A stretch of 64,000 bases of DNA from JOPF133 sp035505095 (GCA_035505095.1 DATJRE010000533.1:27975-91974), one strand, 5' to 3'. Shown: positions 34,912 through 43,881, counted from the first letter of the stretch. The notes: generated by a model not told the origin, from the sequence alone. Numbers and translations are program-made.

Positions 34912-36185
34912 GGCGCAGGCAGCAGCGGCGGCCGGGTTTCCAGCCAGGCCTCGAATTCGGGCGCGGGGCGCAGGCCCAGTGTCTCGCGCAGATACAGCGC
35001 GTCGTGAAAGCTGGTGCTCTGGTAATGCAGCATCACGTCGTCGGCGCCGGGCACGCCCATGATGTAGTTACACCCCGCCACGCCCAGCAGAGTCAGCAGC
35101 GCATCCATATCGTCCTGGTCGGCTTCGGCGTGGTTCGTGTAACATATGTCGCAGCCCATGGGCACGCCGAGTAACTTACCGCAGAAATGATCCTCGAGGC
35201 CGGCACGGATAATCTGCTTGCCATCGTAAAGATACTCGGGGCCGATGAATCCGACCACCGTATTCACCAGCAGAGGACGGTAGCGCCGCGCCACCGCATA
35301 GGCCCGCGCTTCGCAGGTCTGCTGGTCGACCCCGTGATTGGCGTTGGCCGAAAGGGCGCTGCCCTGGCCGGTTTCGAAGTACATCACGTTCTCGCCGCGG
35401 CCGAGTTCGCGGGCGGCCTGGCAGGCTTCGTCGAGCAGGGCGAGGTTCACCCCGAAGGCCTTGTTGGCGGCCTCGGTTCCGGCGATGGACTGAAACACCA
35501 GGTCGATGGGCGCGCCGCGCCGCAGAGCCTGCATTTGCGTCGTCACATGCGCCAGCACGCAGGTCTGCGTGGGAATCCGGTAGCGCTCGCGGATGCGGTC
35601 GAGCAGGTCCAGGATGGCTTCCACCGTGGCGAGGTGATCGCTGGCCGGGTTGACCCCGATCACCGCATCGCCGTTGCCGTAGGAGAGGCCGTCGAGCACA
35701 CTGGCCGCAATGCCCTTCAAATCGTCCGTGGGGTGGTTGGGCTGCAGCCGCGTACTCATGCGGCCGGGCAGCCCGATGGTGGAGCGGAAGCGCGTCACGA
35801 CGCGGCATTCTCGCGCCGCGCTCACCAGGTCCTGCAGGCGCATCAGCTTGGAAACCGCCGCGGCCATCTCCGGTGTGATGCCCGGCGCGAGCGCTGCCAG
35901 CGCCTCGGTGGTGGCCTGCTCGGAAAGCAGCCAGTCGCGGAATTCTCCCACCGTCAGGTGCGCCACGGGCGCGAATGCCGCGGCATCGTGCGAATCGCAG
36001 ATCCAGCGCGTGACTTCGTCCGATTCATACGGGATGACCGGTTCGGCCAGAAAGGCCTTGAGTGGCACATCGGCCAGCGCCATCTGCGCCCGCACGCGCT
36101 CCTCCGCCGAGGCCGCGGCGATCCCCGCCAGGCAATCGCCCGACCGCGCCGGAGAGGCTTTGGCTAGCAGCGTGGCCAGGTTCAT
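34896..36185 (-). CDS. eutB: Ethanolamine ammonia-lyase large subunit
   Basis: The 429-residue protein is the EutB catalytic subunit. Conserved stretches include FRSTIGLPGRMSTRLQPNHP, GDAVIGVNPASD, YFETGQGSALSANANHGVDQ, GFIGPEYLYDGKQIIRAGLE, and GVPMGCDICYTNHAEADQDD. It binds coenzyme B12 and ethanolamine at the subunit barrel. Its ATG overlaps the TGA of the permease gene (ATGA), and its 3' end overlaps eutC, giving a three-gene operon. No eutA reactivase, aldehyde dehydrogenase or microcompartment shell gene is present in the window. Confidence 0.95.
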   Translation of the reverse strand: MNLATLLAKASPARSGDCLAGIAAASAEERVRAQMALADVPLKAFLAEPVIPYESDEVTRWICDSHDAAAFAPVAHLTVGEFRDWLLSEQATTEALAALAPGITPEMAAAVSKLMRLQDLVSAARECRVVTRFRSTIGLPGRMSTRLQPNHPTDDLKGIAASVLDGLSYGNGDAVIGVNPASDHLATVEAILDLLDRIRERYRIPTQTCVLAHVTTQMQALRRGAPIDLVFQSIAGTEAANKAFGVNLALLDEACQAARELGRGENVMYFETGQGSALSANANHGVDQQTCEARAYAVARRYRPLLVNTVVGFIGPEYLYDGKQIIRAGLEDHFCGKLLGVPMGCDICYTNHAEADQDDMDALLTLLGVAGCNYIMGVPGADDVMLHYQSTSFHDALYLRETLGLRPAPEFEAWLETRPPLLPAPWLLT

Positions 36186-37573
36186 AACGGTGGAGCCTCC
36201 TGCCGGTGCGCGAAGGCCGAGGCTTCCTCAGGCGCCAGCACCAGGCGGTGGCGCGCGTGCACCGCGTAGTAGCCGATGCCCAGCAGGAACCAGATGGCCG
36301 CGCCGATCACACCCTTGTTGTAATCGGCATTGGTGAACAGCATCACCAGGGTGACCGTGGCAATCAGGGCCGCAATCGCGGCGCCCACAATGCCGATGGG
36401 GCTGCGGTACGGCCGCGCGATGCCGGGGAACCGCAGCCGCAGCAGGATGAAAGACGCCATTTGCAGCACGTATGCCAGCACCGCTCCGAATACCGCCATG
36501 TTGAGCAGGATGGCGCCCACCGGGCTGCCCTGCGGCAGAAAATGAATCGCCAGCGCCACCGCGAATCCCAGCGCCGAGCCGGCCACCAGGGCACGCTGCG
36601 GCGTCCGGCGCGAACCGTGGGTCACCGAAAGCCACGTCGGAAAATAGCCCGCGCGCGAGAGCGAATAAATCTGCCGGCCATAGGCGAAGATGATGGCGTG
36701 GAAGCTGGCCAGCAGCCCGGTGCAGGCGAACAGCGCCAGCAGGCGCGTGGCGATGCCGTGCCCGAAGATGGTCTGGAAGCCCAGGAAGAGCGGCTCGTTG
36801 GAGACGGCCACTTTCGCCGCGCCCGGAGGGATGCCGGCGCTCAGCACCACCGTCAGAAACGAAACCGCGATCAGCGTCAGCAGGCCGTAGAGGATGCCGC
36901 GCGGCATATCCTGCGCCGGGTCGTGGCTCTCTTCGGCGGCCAGCGGAAGCTGTTCGATGCCCAGGTACAGCCACAGCGCGAAGGGCAATTCCAGCAGCGT
37001 GGCGCGCCCCGGCGAAACGTGCGCGGGAAAGTACGGTGCGGCCCAGCGCGCGAGCGAGAAGTGCGGCGCGGCGCCGATCCAGAACGCCGCCAGAACCGCC
37101 AGCGCCACCAGGGTGACCGCCACGGTGACGTGGAACGCCATTTCGACGCCCCAGATATTGAGCGCCACGAATACGCCGTAGCACACCAGCCACCAGAACG
37201 GCTCCCGCGAGGCCGGCGTGCCGAAGATGGCGCCCAGGTATCCGCCCACCCCCACCACGATGACGGCGGGCGTGAGGATGTACTCCATGTTTTCGGCGAG
37301 GCCGGTGATGTAGCCGCCCCACGGCCCCATGGCGGTGCGGGCGAAGGAGTAGGCGCCGCCGGCATGCGGAAACGCGGGCGACATTTCGGCGATGGAAAAG
37401 CACAGCCCCAGGTACATGGCCGTCATGACGATCACCGCCAGCAGCATGCCGCCGAATCCGCCCGACGCCAGCCCGAAATTCCATCCGAAGAAATCGCCCG
37501 AGATGACTGCGCCTACGCCCATCGCCCACAAGTGAAACACGCGCGCGTGGTGGCGCAGGCGCCTCTGCGCCAT
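36182..37573 (-). CDS. Ethanolamine permease (APC superfamily)
   Basis: The 463-residue protein has about 12 membrane helices. The N-terminal signature VISGDFFGWNFGLASGGFGG is that of ethanolamine permeases of the amino acid-polyamine-organocation family. It starts the operon with eutB and eutC, so it is the likely ethanolamine importer. The same frame is open and protein-like for about 18 codons upstream of the ATG (ELKATYTPADPKY before MAQRR), but no ATG, GTG or TTG is available after the stop. The ATG at 37573 is therefore the only standard start. Confidence 0.88.
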   Translation of the reverse strand: MAQRRLRHHARVFHLWAMGVGAVISGDFFGWNFGLASGGFGGMLLAVIVMTAMYLGLCFSIAEMSPAFPHAGGAYSFARTAMGPWGGYITGLAENMEYILTPAVIVVGVGGYLGAIFGTPASREPFWWLVCYGVFVALNIWGVEMAFHVTVAVTLVALAVLAAFWIGAAPHFSLARWAAPYFPAHVSPGRATLLELPFALWLYLGIEQLPLAAEESHDPAQDMPRGILYGLLTLIAVSFLTVVLSAGIPPGAAKVAVSNEPLFLGFQTIFGHGIATRLLALFACTGLLASFHAIIFAYGRQIYSLSRAGYFPTWLSVTHGSRRTPQRALVAGSALGFAVALAIHFLPQGSPVGAILLNMAVFGAVLAYVLQMASFILLRLRFPGIARPYRSPIGIVGAAIAALIATVTLVMLFTNADYNKGVIGAAIWFLLGIGYYAVHARHRLVLAPEEASAFAHRQEAPPL

Positions 37574-37872
37574 GTATTTCGGGTCGGCGGGAGTGTAGGT
37601 GGCCTTCAGTTCAGAACCATCTTACACGGGAAGGCCGGAGAGGCAGACCGGCGGGACGGCGGACGCGTCCCGGTCTGCCAGGGGGTTTTCGCATGGGCTC
37701 GGGCGGGAAGCGGGCCAGCGCGATCGGGCCTCGATGCCCTGCTCAGGCGTCGGGTAGATTACCGTAGGATCCCATGGCCGGCTCCCGCAGCCCGGCTTAA
37801 CCGTTGTCACGCCTCCAACCGGGGCAAAGCCCCATCCCGGGACAGCGCCGCGCGGTAGACTGAAGAAGCGCT

Positions 37873-39042
37873 ATGGACCTGGAAAAGATTCAGCGGGAAA
37901 TCCGCAATCAGAAGCTGGATGGCTGGCTGTTCTTCGATCATCACCTGCGGGACCCGCTGGCTTACCGGGTGCTCGGGCTGCCGACCACCACCGTGCCCAC
38001 GCGGCGGTGGTATTACATGATCCCCGCCCAGGGCGAGCCGCTCGGCATGGAGCATCGCATCGAGCGCCACATGCTGCGGGATTTGCCCGGCGAACGGATT
38101 CCCTATTCGAGCTGGACCGAGCAGGTGGCCGCGCTGCGCCGCCTCACCGCCGGCATGCGGCGGGTGGCCATGCAGTATTCGCCGCTGTGCGCGGTGCCGT
38201 ACGTTTCCATGGTGGATGGCGGCACCATTGAGCTGGTGCGCAGCGTGGGCGTGGAGGTGGCCACCTCGGCCGAACTGATCCAGGCCTTCGAAGCGCGCTG
38301 GACGCAGGCGGGGCTGGATTCCCATCTGGAAGCCGGGCGGCGCGTGGATCGCGTGCGTGCCGGGGCCTTCCAGTTGATCCACGAGCGCACGCGCAACGGC
38401 GCGCCGCTGCAGGAACTGGAGGTCAAGCAATTCGTGCGCGACGGTTTCGCCAAGGAAGGTCTGTTCACCGACCACGGTCCGATTGTCGGCGCCAACGCCA
38501 ATGCTTCTAACCCGCATTACGAGCCGACCGAAGCCTGCACCGCGCCCATCCGACCGGGCGATTGGGTGCTGCTGGACATGTGGGCCAAGCTCGATCAACC
38601 CGGCTCCGTCTATTACGACATTACCTGGACGGCGTTTTGCGGCGACCGGCCGACCGACGAAATGCGCAACGTGTTCGCGGTGGTGACGGGCGCACGCGAT
38701 GCCGGCATTCACCGCGTGCAAAGCGCCATCGCCGCGGGCGATCCGCTGTACGGCTACCAGGTGGATGACGCCGTGCGCGGCTACATCGACAGCCGCGGCT
38801 ACGCCTCTTTCTTCACCCACCGCACCGGCCATTCCATCGGCCAGGAAGTACACGGCAACGGCGCCAACATGGACAATCTGGAAACCCACGATGAGCGGCG
38901 CGTCAGCCCGTGGACCTGCTTTTCGATCGAGCCGGGCGTGTACCTGCCGGAGTTCGGAGTGCGGTCGGAGATCAACATGTTCGTGGGCGAGAAGGAGGCA
39001 ATCGTTACCGGCGAAATCCAGCGCGAGATGGCGCTGCTCTAA
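37873..39042 (+). CDS. M24 family metallopeptidase (Xaa-Pro aminopeptidase-like)
   Basis: The 389-residue protein has an N-terminal creatinase-like domain (to about residue 150) and a C-terminal pita-bread domain. The five metal ligands appear in place: Asp in VLLDMWAK, Asp in YYDITWTAF, His in HRTGHSIGQEVHG, Glu in FSIEPGVYLPEFG, and Glu in RSEINMFV. It probably removes N-terminal residues next to proline, or acts on a related bond. There is no signal peptide. Its TAA overlaps the ATG of the next gene (TAATG), so the two are coupled. A TAGACT -10-like element ends 11 nt before the start. Confidence 0.9.
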   Translation: MDLEKIQREIRNQKLDGWLFFDHHLRDPLAYRVLGLPTTTVPTRRWYYMIPAQGEPLGMEHRIERHMLRDLPGERIPYSSWTEQVAALRRLTAGMRRVAMQYSPLCAVPYVSMVDGGTIELVRSVGVEVATSAELIQAFEARWTQAGLDSHLEAGRRVDRVRAGAFQLIHERTRNGAPLQELEVKQFVRDGFAKEGLFTDHGPIVGANANASNPHYEPTEACTAPIRPGDWVLLDMWAKLDQPGSVYYDITWTAFCGDRPTDEMRNVFAVVTGARDAGIHRVQSAIAAGDPLYGYQVDDAVRGYIDSRGYASFFTHRTGHSIGQEVHGNGANMDNLETHDERRVSPWTCFSIEPGVYLPEFGVRSEINMFVGEKEAIVTGEIQREMALL

Positions 39043-40550
39043 TGCCTCCGCAGGCGCTGGCGGCGGTGGCCACGCTCCTGTCGTTCGTTCCTCACGGTAA
39101 CCGCATTGAGTTGCGGCTGGACCATGGCAGCGCCGAACTGGTGTGGGTCAGCCCCAGTACGTTTCATTTCCGCCGCAGCCTGGAAGGACCGCTGGCCGCG
39201 CCGCAGGGTGCGCCGAAGGACGATCCGGGCGCCAGCTTCGATCTGCACATCGAGGAAGACCCGGGCGCCCTGCGCATCCGCTCGCGGAATCTGGAAGTGA
39301 CGCTGCGCAAGCGCGGTCTGCTGGTTTCGGTCGAGCGCCTGGGCGAGACGGTGATGGCGGATCTTTCGGAGCCATCGGCGGCGCCGGGCGGAGGCGTAAT
39401 TTGGGAGCGGCAGGCGCCCGCGGGGGTCCGCTTCTACGGACTTGGGCCGAACACCGACGCCGGCTTCAACCTGCGCGGCCGCGCCGTGCGCGCGGAGAAT
39501 GCCTTTCTGCTTTCCACCGCGGGCTATGGGGAATATCACCCCGGCGCGGGGCCGTTTCAATTCGATTTCACTCCCGCGGACCGCTACCGGGTGCAGGCGC
39601 CGGCGGTGGATTACTACTTCTTTTTCGGGACCACGCCCAAGCAGATCTTCGAGCAGGCCAACCCGGTGCGCGGCCCTTCCACGGTGTGGAAAGTAGCGCC
39701 CGCGGGCCCTGGCACATGGGCCACGCTGCAAGCTACTGTGCTGCGCCTGGTACACGCCGCCCTGTCGGGAATGAACGAGCCGGCGCTGAGCCTGATGCCG
39801 TGGGCGGCGGCTGCGCCGGAACTGCGCGAGCGCGTGCGCCAGGTGGCCTCGCTGGTGCTCGAGGTGGCCCCTGCGCCTATCGGCCTCAGCGAATTCCGCG
39901 GCAAGCTGACGTCGTTCCTGGCGGCCTACGCCATTGAGCTGCGCGACCGCGGTTTGCCGCTCTGGCACCCACTGCCTTTCGAGTTTCCGGCTGACGCGGA
40001 ATGCGCCCGCCACGCCGACGAGTTTCTGCTGGGCGACGAAATGCTGGTGGCGCCCATCTGCCAGCCGGGCAACCGGCGCCAAGTCTACCTGCCTCCCGGC
40101 GAATGGACCAGCCTCGAAACCAACGCCGTCACCACCGGCCGCCAGACCATCAGCGTGGACACGGCCGCACTGCCGGTGTTTGCGCGCAACGGCTCGATTG
40201 TGCCGCTGGACGCTAACGGCGAAGTGGAGCTGCACTACTTTCCCAAACTGGCGGCCGAGTTTTTCCTGCTCGACAACGATGCGCTGGATTGGACGCAGGT
40301 CCACGCCGCCCCGGCCGCGGATGTGATGCGCCTGGAGATTGAGGCGAAATCGCAGCGCACGTACCAGTGGGTGGTCCACCACGTGGAGCGGCCCGGCACG
40401 GTGAGCTTCGAGGAGCACCGCTACCAGGAAGCGCCGTCGCTTGCCCGGCTGGCTGCCGGCGCCTGGTTTTGGGACGCCGCGCGCAGGAATCTGCACATCC
40501 GCCTGCGTGCCGAAAAAGGCCAGGACGCGATTGTGGACGTGGCGTGGTAG
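39042..40550 (+). CDS. GH31-like protein lacking most of the catalytic barrel
   Basis: The 502-residue protein starts at the TAATG overlap with the peptidase gene. The N-terminal half resembles the GH31 beta-sandwich (GVRFYGLGPNTDAGFNLRG, and PAVDYYFFFGTTPKQIFE at the entry to the barrel). The C-terminal part resembles the GH31 distal beta domain (LPLWHPLPFEFPADAECARH, DEFLLGDEMLVAPICQPG, RQVYLPPGEWTSLE, PVFARNGSIVPL). Between them only about 130 residues remain where GH31 enzymes have some 300. I see no W.DMNE nucleophile motif and no acid/base Asp loop. It may be a degraded or repurposed sugar-binding protein. No signal peptide is evident. Confidence 0.75.
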   Translation: MPPQALAAVATLLSFVPHGNRIELRLDHGSAELVWVSPSTFHFRRSLEGPLAAPQGAPKDDPGASFDLHIEEDPGALRIRSRNLEVTLRKRGLLVSVERLGETVMADLSEPSAAPGGGVIWERQAPAGVRFYGLGPNTDAGFNLRGRAVRAENAFLLSTAGYGEYHPGAGPFQFDFTPADRYRVQAPAVDYYFFFGTTPKQIFEQANPVRGPSTVWKVAPAGPGTWATLQATVLRLVHAALSGMNEPALSLMPWAAAAPELRERVRQVASLVLEVAPAPIGLSEFRGKLTSFLAAYAIELRDRGLPLWHPLPFEFPADAECARHADEFLLGDEMLVAPICQPGNRRQVYLPPGEWTSLETNAVTTGRQTISVDTAALPVFARNGSIVPLDANGEVELHYFPKLAAEFFLLDNDALDWTQVHAAPAADVMRLEIEAKSQRTYQWVVHHVERPGTVSFEEHRYQEAPSLARLAAGAWFWDAARRNLHIRLRAEKGQDAIVDVAW

Positions 40551-40565
40551 GGCACGCGGCCGTGA

Positions 40566-40571
40566 TATAGT
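40566..40571 (+). promoter_or_regulatory. -10-like TATAGT
   Basis: TATAGT ends 7 nt before the ATG at 40579, with no Shine-Dalgarno. It is a likely leaderless start. Confidence 0.4.
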
Positions 40572-40578
40572 TCATGCC

Positions 40579-41049
40579 ATGTCACCTGCGGACATTGAGC
40601 GGGAGAACAAGGCATTGGTCGCGCGCTGGTTCGAGGAGGTCTGGAACCGGGGCCGCGCGGATCTGATTGACGAATTGCGTGCCCCAGATGCGGTGGCGAT
40701 CGGCCTGGGAGAAGGGAACGAAGAGAGCCGCGGCGAAGCCCCGTTCAAAATATTCTATTCAAACCTGCGGCAGACGTTGCCGGACCTCCACGTCCAAATT
40801 CACGACATACTGGCAGAGGGCGATAAAGTGGCGGTGCGTATTACCGCTGAGGGCACGCACACCGGCTCGGTGCTGGGACCTCCTCCCAGTGGACGGCGAG
40901 TCCGCTTTGGCGGGATTTTGATCGTGCGCCTCTCGGGGGGCAAGATCGCCGAGGCGTGGAATAGCCTGGATCAGCTCGGGCTGTTGAAGCAACTGGGGGC
41001 TATACCCGCGGAAGGGTTGCGCGAAGACTTTCTGATCACACGGCCCTGA
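40579..41049 (+). CDS. SnoaL-like / ester cyclase family protein
   Basis: The 156-residue protein belongs to the NTF2-like SnoaL group: NKALVARWFEEVWNRGRADL at the start, LPDLHVQIHDILAEGDKVAV in the middle, and GGKIAEAWNSLDQLGLLKQL at the end. The cone-shaped fold is used by polyketide cyclases and by many small isomerases and hydrolases of unknown role. It is cytoplasmic, with no signal peptide. It follows the GH31-like gene by 28 nt but has its own -10-like element. Confidence 0.88.
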   Translation: MSPADIERENKALVARWFEEVWNRGRADLIDELRAPDAVAIGLGEGNEESRGEAPFKIFYSNLRQTLPDLHVQIHDILAEGDKVAVRITAEGTHTGSVLGPPPSGRRVRFGGILIVRLSGGKIAEAWNSLDQLGLLKQLGAIPAEGLREDFLITRP

Positions 41050-41107
41050 CCGGTACGCTCCCTTCCGGTGCTCCGGCACACCGGCGATTTCTTCCAGCTC
41101 CGGTTGA

Positions 41108-41113
41108 TACAAT
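41108..41113 (+). promoter_or_regulatory. -10-like TACAAT
   Basis: TACAAT ends 8 nt before the ATG at 41122, with no ribosome site. It is a likely leaderless start. Confidence 0.4.
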
Positions 41114-41121
41114 CGGGCTCC

Positions 41122-42009
41122 ATGTACAGACTACTTTCGGTTGTGGCGCTGGCCGGCGCGATGGGGCTGGCGGGCGCGCCGCTCGACAAGAAGGATGTGG
41201 AGTACGGAAACGCCGGCGGCAAGGCGCTGCTGCTGGACCTGCACATTCCGGATGGCGCCGGGCCGTTTCCGTCGGCCATCCTGGTGCACGGCGGGGGGTT
41301 CGATGAAGGCAGCAAGAGCACCAACGTGCGTCCGCTGTTCGAGCCGCTGGCGAACGCCGGCTTCGCGTGGTTCAGCATCGACTACCGGTTGGCGCCGGAA
41401 TTCAAATTCCCCTGCGCCAGCGACGATTTGAACACCGCCATCCGCTGGGTGAAGGCGCACGCCGCGGAGTACCGGCTGAACCCCGCCAAGATGGTCATCA
41501 TCGGAGAATCGGCCGGCGGCTTCCTGGTGAACTACGCCGGCACGCACGAGACGCCCGAAACCAAGGTTGCCGCGGTGGTGGATTTTTATGGGCCGGTGGA
41601 TTACGGCAAGCTGTCGCTCGAGCGGCGCGATCATCCCGAGCGCTTCAACATGACCAGCCTCAACCGCCACCTGGCCAAGGGCGCCGGGATCCACTATTTC
41701 GGGGTCGACCGGCTGGATGCGGCGGGCCTGGCCCAACTGCACAAAGATTCGCCGATCTTCGCCGTACACCGGGGGATGCCGCCGTTTCTGTGCATCCACG
41801 GTAACAAGGACGACCAGGTGTCGTACGAGCAATCGCCGGCCATGTGCCAGGCCATGCACCGGGTGGGCGCGGTCTGCGACCTGATCACCATCGAGAACGG
41901 CGGCCACGGGATGGGCGGCTGGCGGGCGCCCGACATGCAGCACTGGAAAGGGGAGATGATCGCCTGGCTGCAGAAGACCCTCGGACTGCCCCATTCCCCA
42001 CTACAATAG
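41122..42009 (+). CDS. Secreted alpha/beta hydrolase (esterase/lipase-like)
   Basis: The 295-residue protein has a signal peptide (MYRLLSVVALAGAMGLAGA). An HSL/BD-FAE-type alpha/beta hydrolase domain follows: oxyanion motif LVHGGGFDEGS, YRLAPEFKFP, nucleophile elbow IGESAGGF with Ser, acidic residue near GNKDDQVSYEQSP, and His in NGGHGMGGW. The full triad is therefore present. It is likely a periplasmic carboxylesterase on a small ester or a carbohydrate ester. The start at 41122 fits the signal peptide; the frame is open further upstream without a ribosome site. Confidence 0.9.
   Translation: MYRLLSVVALAGAMGLAGAPLDKKDVEYGNAGGKALLLDLHIPDGAGPFPSAILVHGGGFDEGSKSTNVRPLFEPLANAGFAWFSIDYRLAPEFKFPCASDDLNTAIRWVKAHAAEYRLNPAKMVIIGESAGGFLVNYAGTHETPETKVAAVVDFYGPVDYGKLSLERRDHPERFNMTSLNRHLAKGAGIHYFGVDRLDAAGLAQLHKDSPIFAVHRGMPPFLCIHGNKDDQVSYEQSPAMCQAMHRVGAVCDLITIENGGHGMGGWRAPDMQHWKGEMIAWLQKTLGLPHSPLQ
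42002..42007 (+). promoter_or_regulatory. -10-like TACAAT
   Basis: TACAAT overlaps the end of the hydrolase gene and ends 7 nt before the ATG at 42015. It is a likely leaderless start. Confidence 0.4.
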
Positions 42010-42014
42010 GATAT

Positions 42015-42899
42015 ATGGATGCTTTCCGAGTGGGCCCACGTGCCGTGGGCGTCATGGGCCTGGTCTTCGCCGCGGTGCTGCTGGCGCAGGATTGGAAAAC
42101 CGCCACAACCCTGCCGGGCGTGGATCTGCACGGGCTGACGCCCGCCAGGCAGGCCGCGGCGCTCAAACTGCTGCGCATGCGCTCGTGCCCCTGCGGCTGC
42201 GATATGAAGCTGGCGGAGTGCCGCACCAAGGACTCCGGCTGCTCGTTCAGCCGAGGCATCGCCGGGATCGTGACCGATTCGCTGCGAGCCGGCAAGAGCG
42301 TGGATGACGCCATTGCCGCGGTGGAAGCCTCGCCGATTTCGCATCCGCGCACGGAGAAGATTCTGGACGACCCGGTGCCGCTGCACACCGAAGGCTCGCC
42401 GGTGCTGGGTCCGGCCAATGCCCGCATCACCATTGTGGAGTTTTCCGATTTTCAGTGCCCCTACTGTGCGCAGGCGGTGAAGCAGGTGGCCGCGGTGATG
42501 AAGGCCTTCCCCACGCAGGTGAAACTGATCTTCAAGGAATTTCCGCTGGATCAGCATTCCCAGGCTGCGCTGGCTGCGCAGGCGGCGCTGGCCGCTCACC
42601 AGCAGGGCAAATTCTGGCAATTGCACGACCTGATGTTTGCCAACCGCACGCGGCTTTCCCGCCAGGAGATCCTGACCTTGGCCGGCGGACTGGGGATGGA
42701 CATGATGCGGTTCACCCGCGATATGGACGCTCCGGAGACCCGGAAGGCGGTGGAGCGCGACGAAGCCGAAGGCGAAAAAGCCGGAGTAGGCGGCACGCCG
42801 ACGTTCTTCATCGACGGCCAACGCTATAACGGCTCCCTCCAATTGGAAGCCATTCGCCCGATTCTGGAAGCCGAGTTGAAGAAACCGGTAAAGAAGTAG
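42015..42899 (+). CDS. DsbA-family thioredoxin protein with N-terminal cysteine-rich segment
   Basis: The 294-residue protein has a signal/anchor helix (about residues 9-24). A cysteine-rich region follows (SCPCGCDMKLAEC, then DSGC; Cys58, 60, 62, 69, 76) that resembles the CPCGC segment of CcmH-like or metal-binding domains. A DsbA/DSBA-like thioredoxin domain from about residue 135 has the active site FSDFQCPYCAQ (Cys148, Cys151) and a cis-Pro loop GGTPTFFIDG. It is probably a periplasmic disulfide oxidoreductase; the extra cysteines may bind a metal or be substrates. Its 3' end overlaps a convergent membrane-protein gene by 92 nt. Confidence 0.88.
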   Translation: MDAFRVGPRAVGVMGLVFAAVLLAQDWKTATTLPGVDLHGLTPARQAAALKLLRMRSCPCGCDMKLAECRTKDSGCSFSRGIAGIVTDSLRAGKSVDDAIAAVEASPISHPRTEKILDDPVPLHTEGSPVLGPANARITIVEFSDFQCPYCAQAVKQVAAVMKAFPTQVKLIFKEFPLDQHSQAALAAQAALAAHQQGKFWQLHDLMFANRTRLSRQEILTLAGGLGMDMMRFTRDMDAPETRKAVERDEAEGEKAGVGGTPTFFIDGQRYNGSLQLEAIRPILEAELKKPVKK

Positions 42900-43881
42900 C
42901 GGCAAACGGAATCACGGGGGCCGGTCTTTGGGACCGGCGGGCGCGGGCGGAGCGGTCTTCGCGGGTGTCGAGGGCCGGGCGCAGGCGCAGGGTTCCTCCG
43001 AGCAGGCTATACCAGAAAGGCGCACCCAGGCTGAGCAGCATGGCGGTGACGAGGATGCCGCCCAGGCGCGCCGGGCCGGGGGGACCGCTCTCGCCCGATG
43101 TCCACTGCCGGCGCCATTCGTTCCAGGAGGCCGGGACAGGCACCAACTCCCACTCTACGGGCCGGGGTGAAGCCGCCTTGACCAACTGGCTGCGCAGGCC
43201 TTCGTCCATGGCGAGGTGGTTGAGCATGGCGAGGCAGTCGAGTTGCAAAAACGAAGCCAATCCGAGAGCCGCCGCCAGGGTGACAGCGCGCACGGCGGTG
43301 GTGAATCGCGCCGAAACGCGGTCCATGGTTTGATCGAAGCAGGCGTTGATCTTGGCGACGAAGGGCGCCGCCGCGGCCGAGACCACCGCCATTTCCAGCC
43401 GCGCGAGTTCCGGCAGATCCGGCTGGGCGTGCTCCAACTCCAAGGCATGGAGGGAGATACGGTCGAGGGTGGCGCGCGGATCGGCGATGCCGTGGGCCCG
43501 CAGGGTCCAGTAGAGGGCCTCCGCCGGCTGAGCGTAGTTTCGTGGGTCGTCCTGCGGGGTTTCCGCAGGGGAGTTCCCGACGGCTTCCGCCGCCAGGCTG
43601 AGGCAGAAGCGGGTGAATTGCGCACGGTGCAGGAACGAAGCCATTTTGCCGCCGGTTTCGCAGATGAGCGGGTCCTGGAGCATGGCGGTGGCGAGCGAAA
43701 CGGCGTCGCGCGAGCCGATGCGCGGATCGAGGCGCTCCAAGAGCGACGCCAGCCCAGCCCGCAGGTGCCGGCCGCGCAGGTTGCACAGGCTGACCACGTA
43801 ATGCGTCACAGCCGTGACCACCAGGCTCAGCAGCAGCATGACTGTGGCAATTCCCAACAGCAGGTCGATTGTTTTTGGCAT
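42808..43881 (-). CDS. Hypothetical membrane protein
   Basis: The 357-residue protein has an N-terminal helix (TIDLLLGIATVMLLLSLVVTAV), central helices around AVTLAAALGLASF, and a further one near LGGILVTAMLLSLGAPFWYSLLGG. A low-complexity basic C terminus follows. I do not recognise a family. The ATG at 43881 is preceded by a GGGGGG purine run; the open frame extends 105 codons further but lacks a better start. Its last 92 nt overlap the convergent DsbA-like gene, which is unusual and may mean the tail is not functional. Confidence 0.65.
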   Translation of the reverse strand: MPKTIDLLLGIATVMLLLSLVVTAVTHYVVSLCNLRGRHLRAGLASLLERLDPRIGSRDAVSLATAMLQDPLICETGGKMASFLHRAQFTRFCLSLAAEAVGNSPAETPQDDPRNYAQPAEALYWTLRAHGIADPRATLDRISLHALELEHAQPDLPELARLEMAVVSAAAAPFVAKINACFDQTMDRVSARFTTAVRAVTLAAALGLASFLQLDCLAMLNHLAMDEGLRSQLVKAASPRPVEWELVPVPASWNEWRRQWTSGESGPPGPARLGGILVTAMLLSLGAPFWYSLLGGTLRLRPALDTREDRSARARRSQRPAPVIPFAATSLPVSSTRLPESGEWLPIGGSRYSVGRR

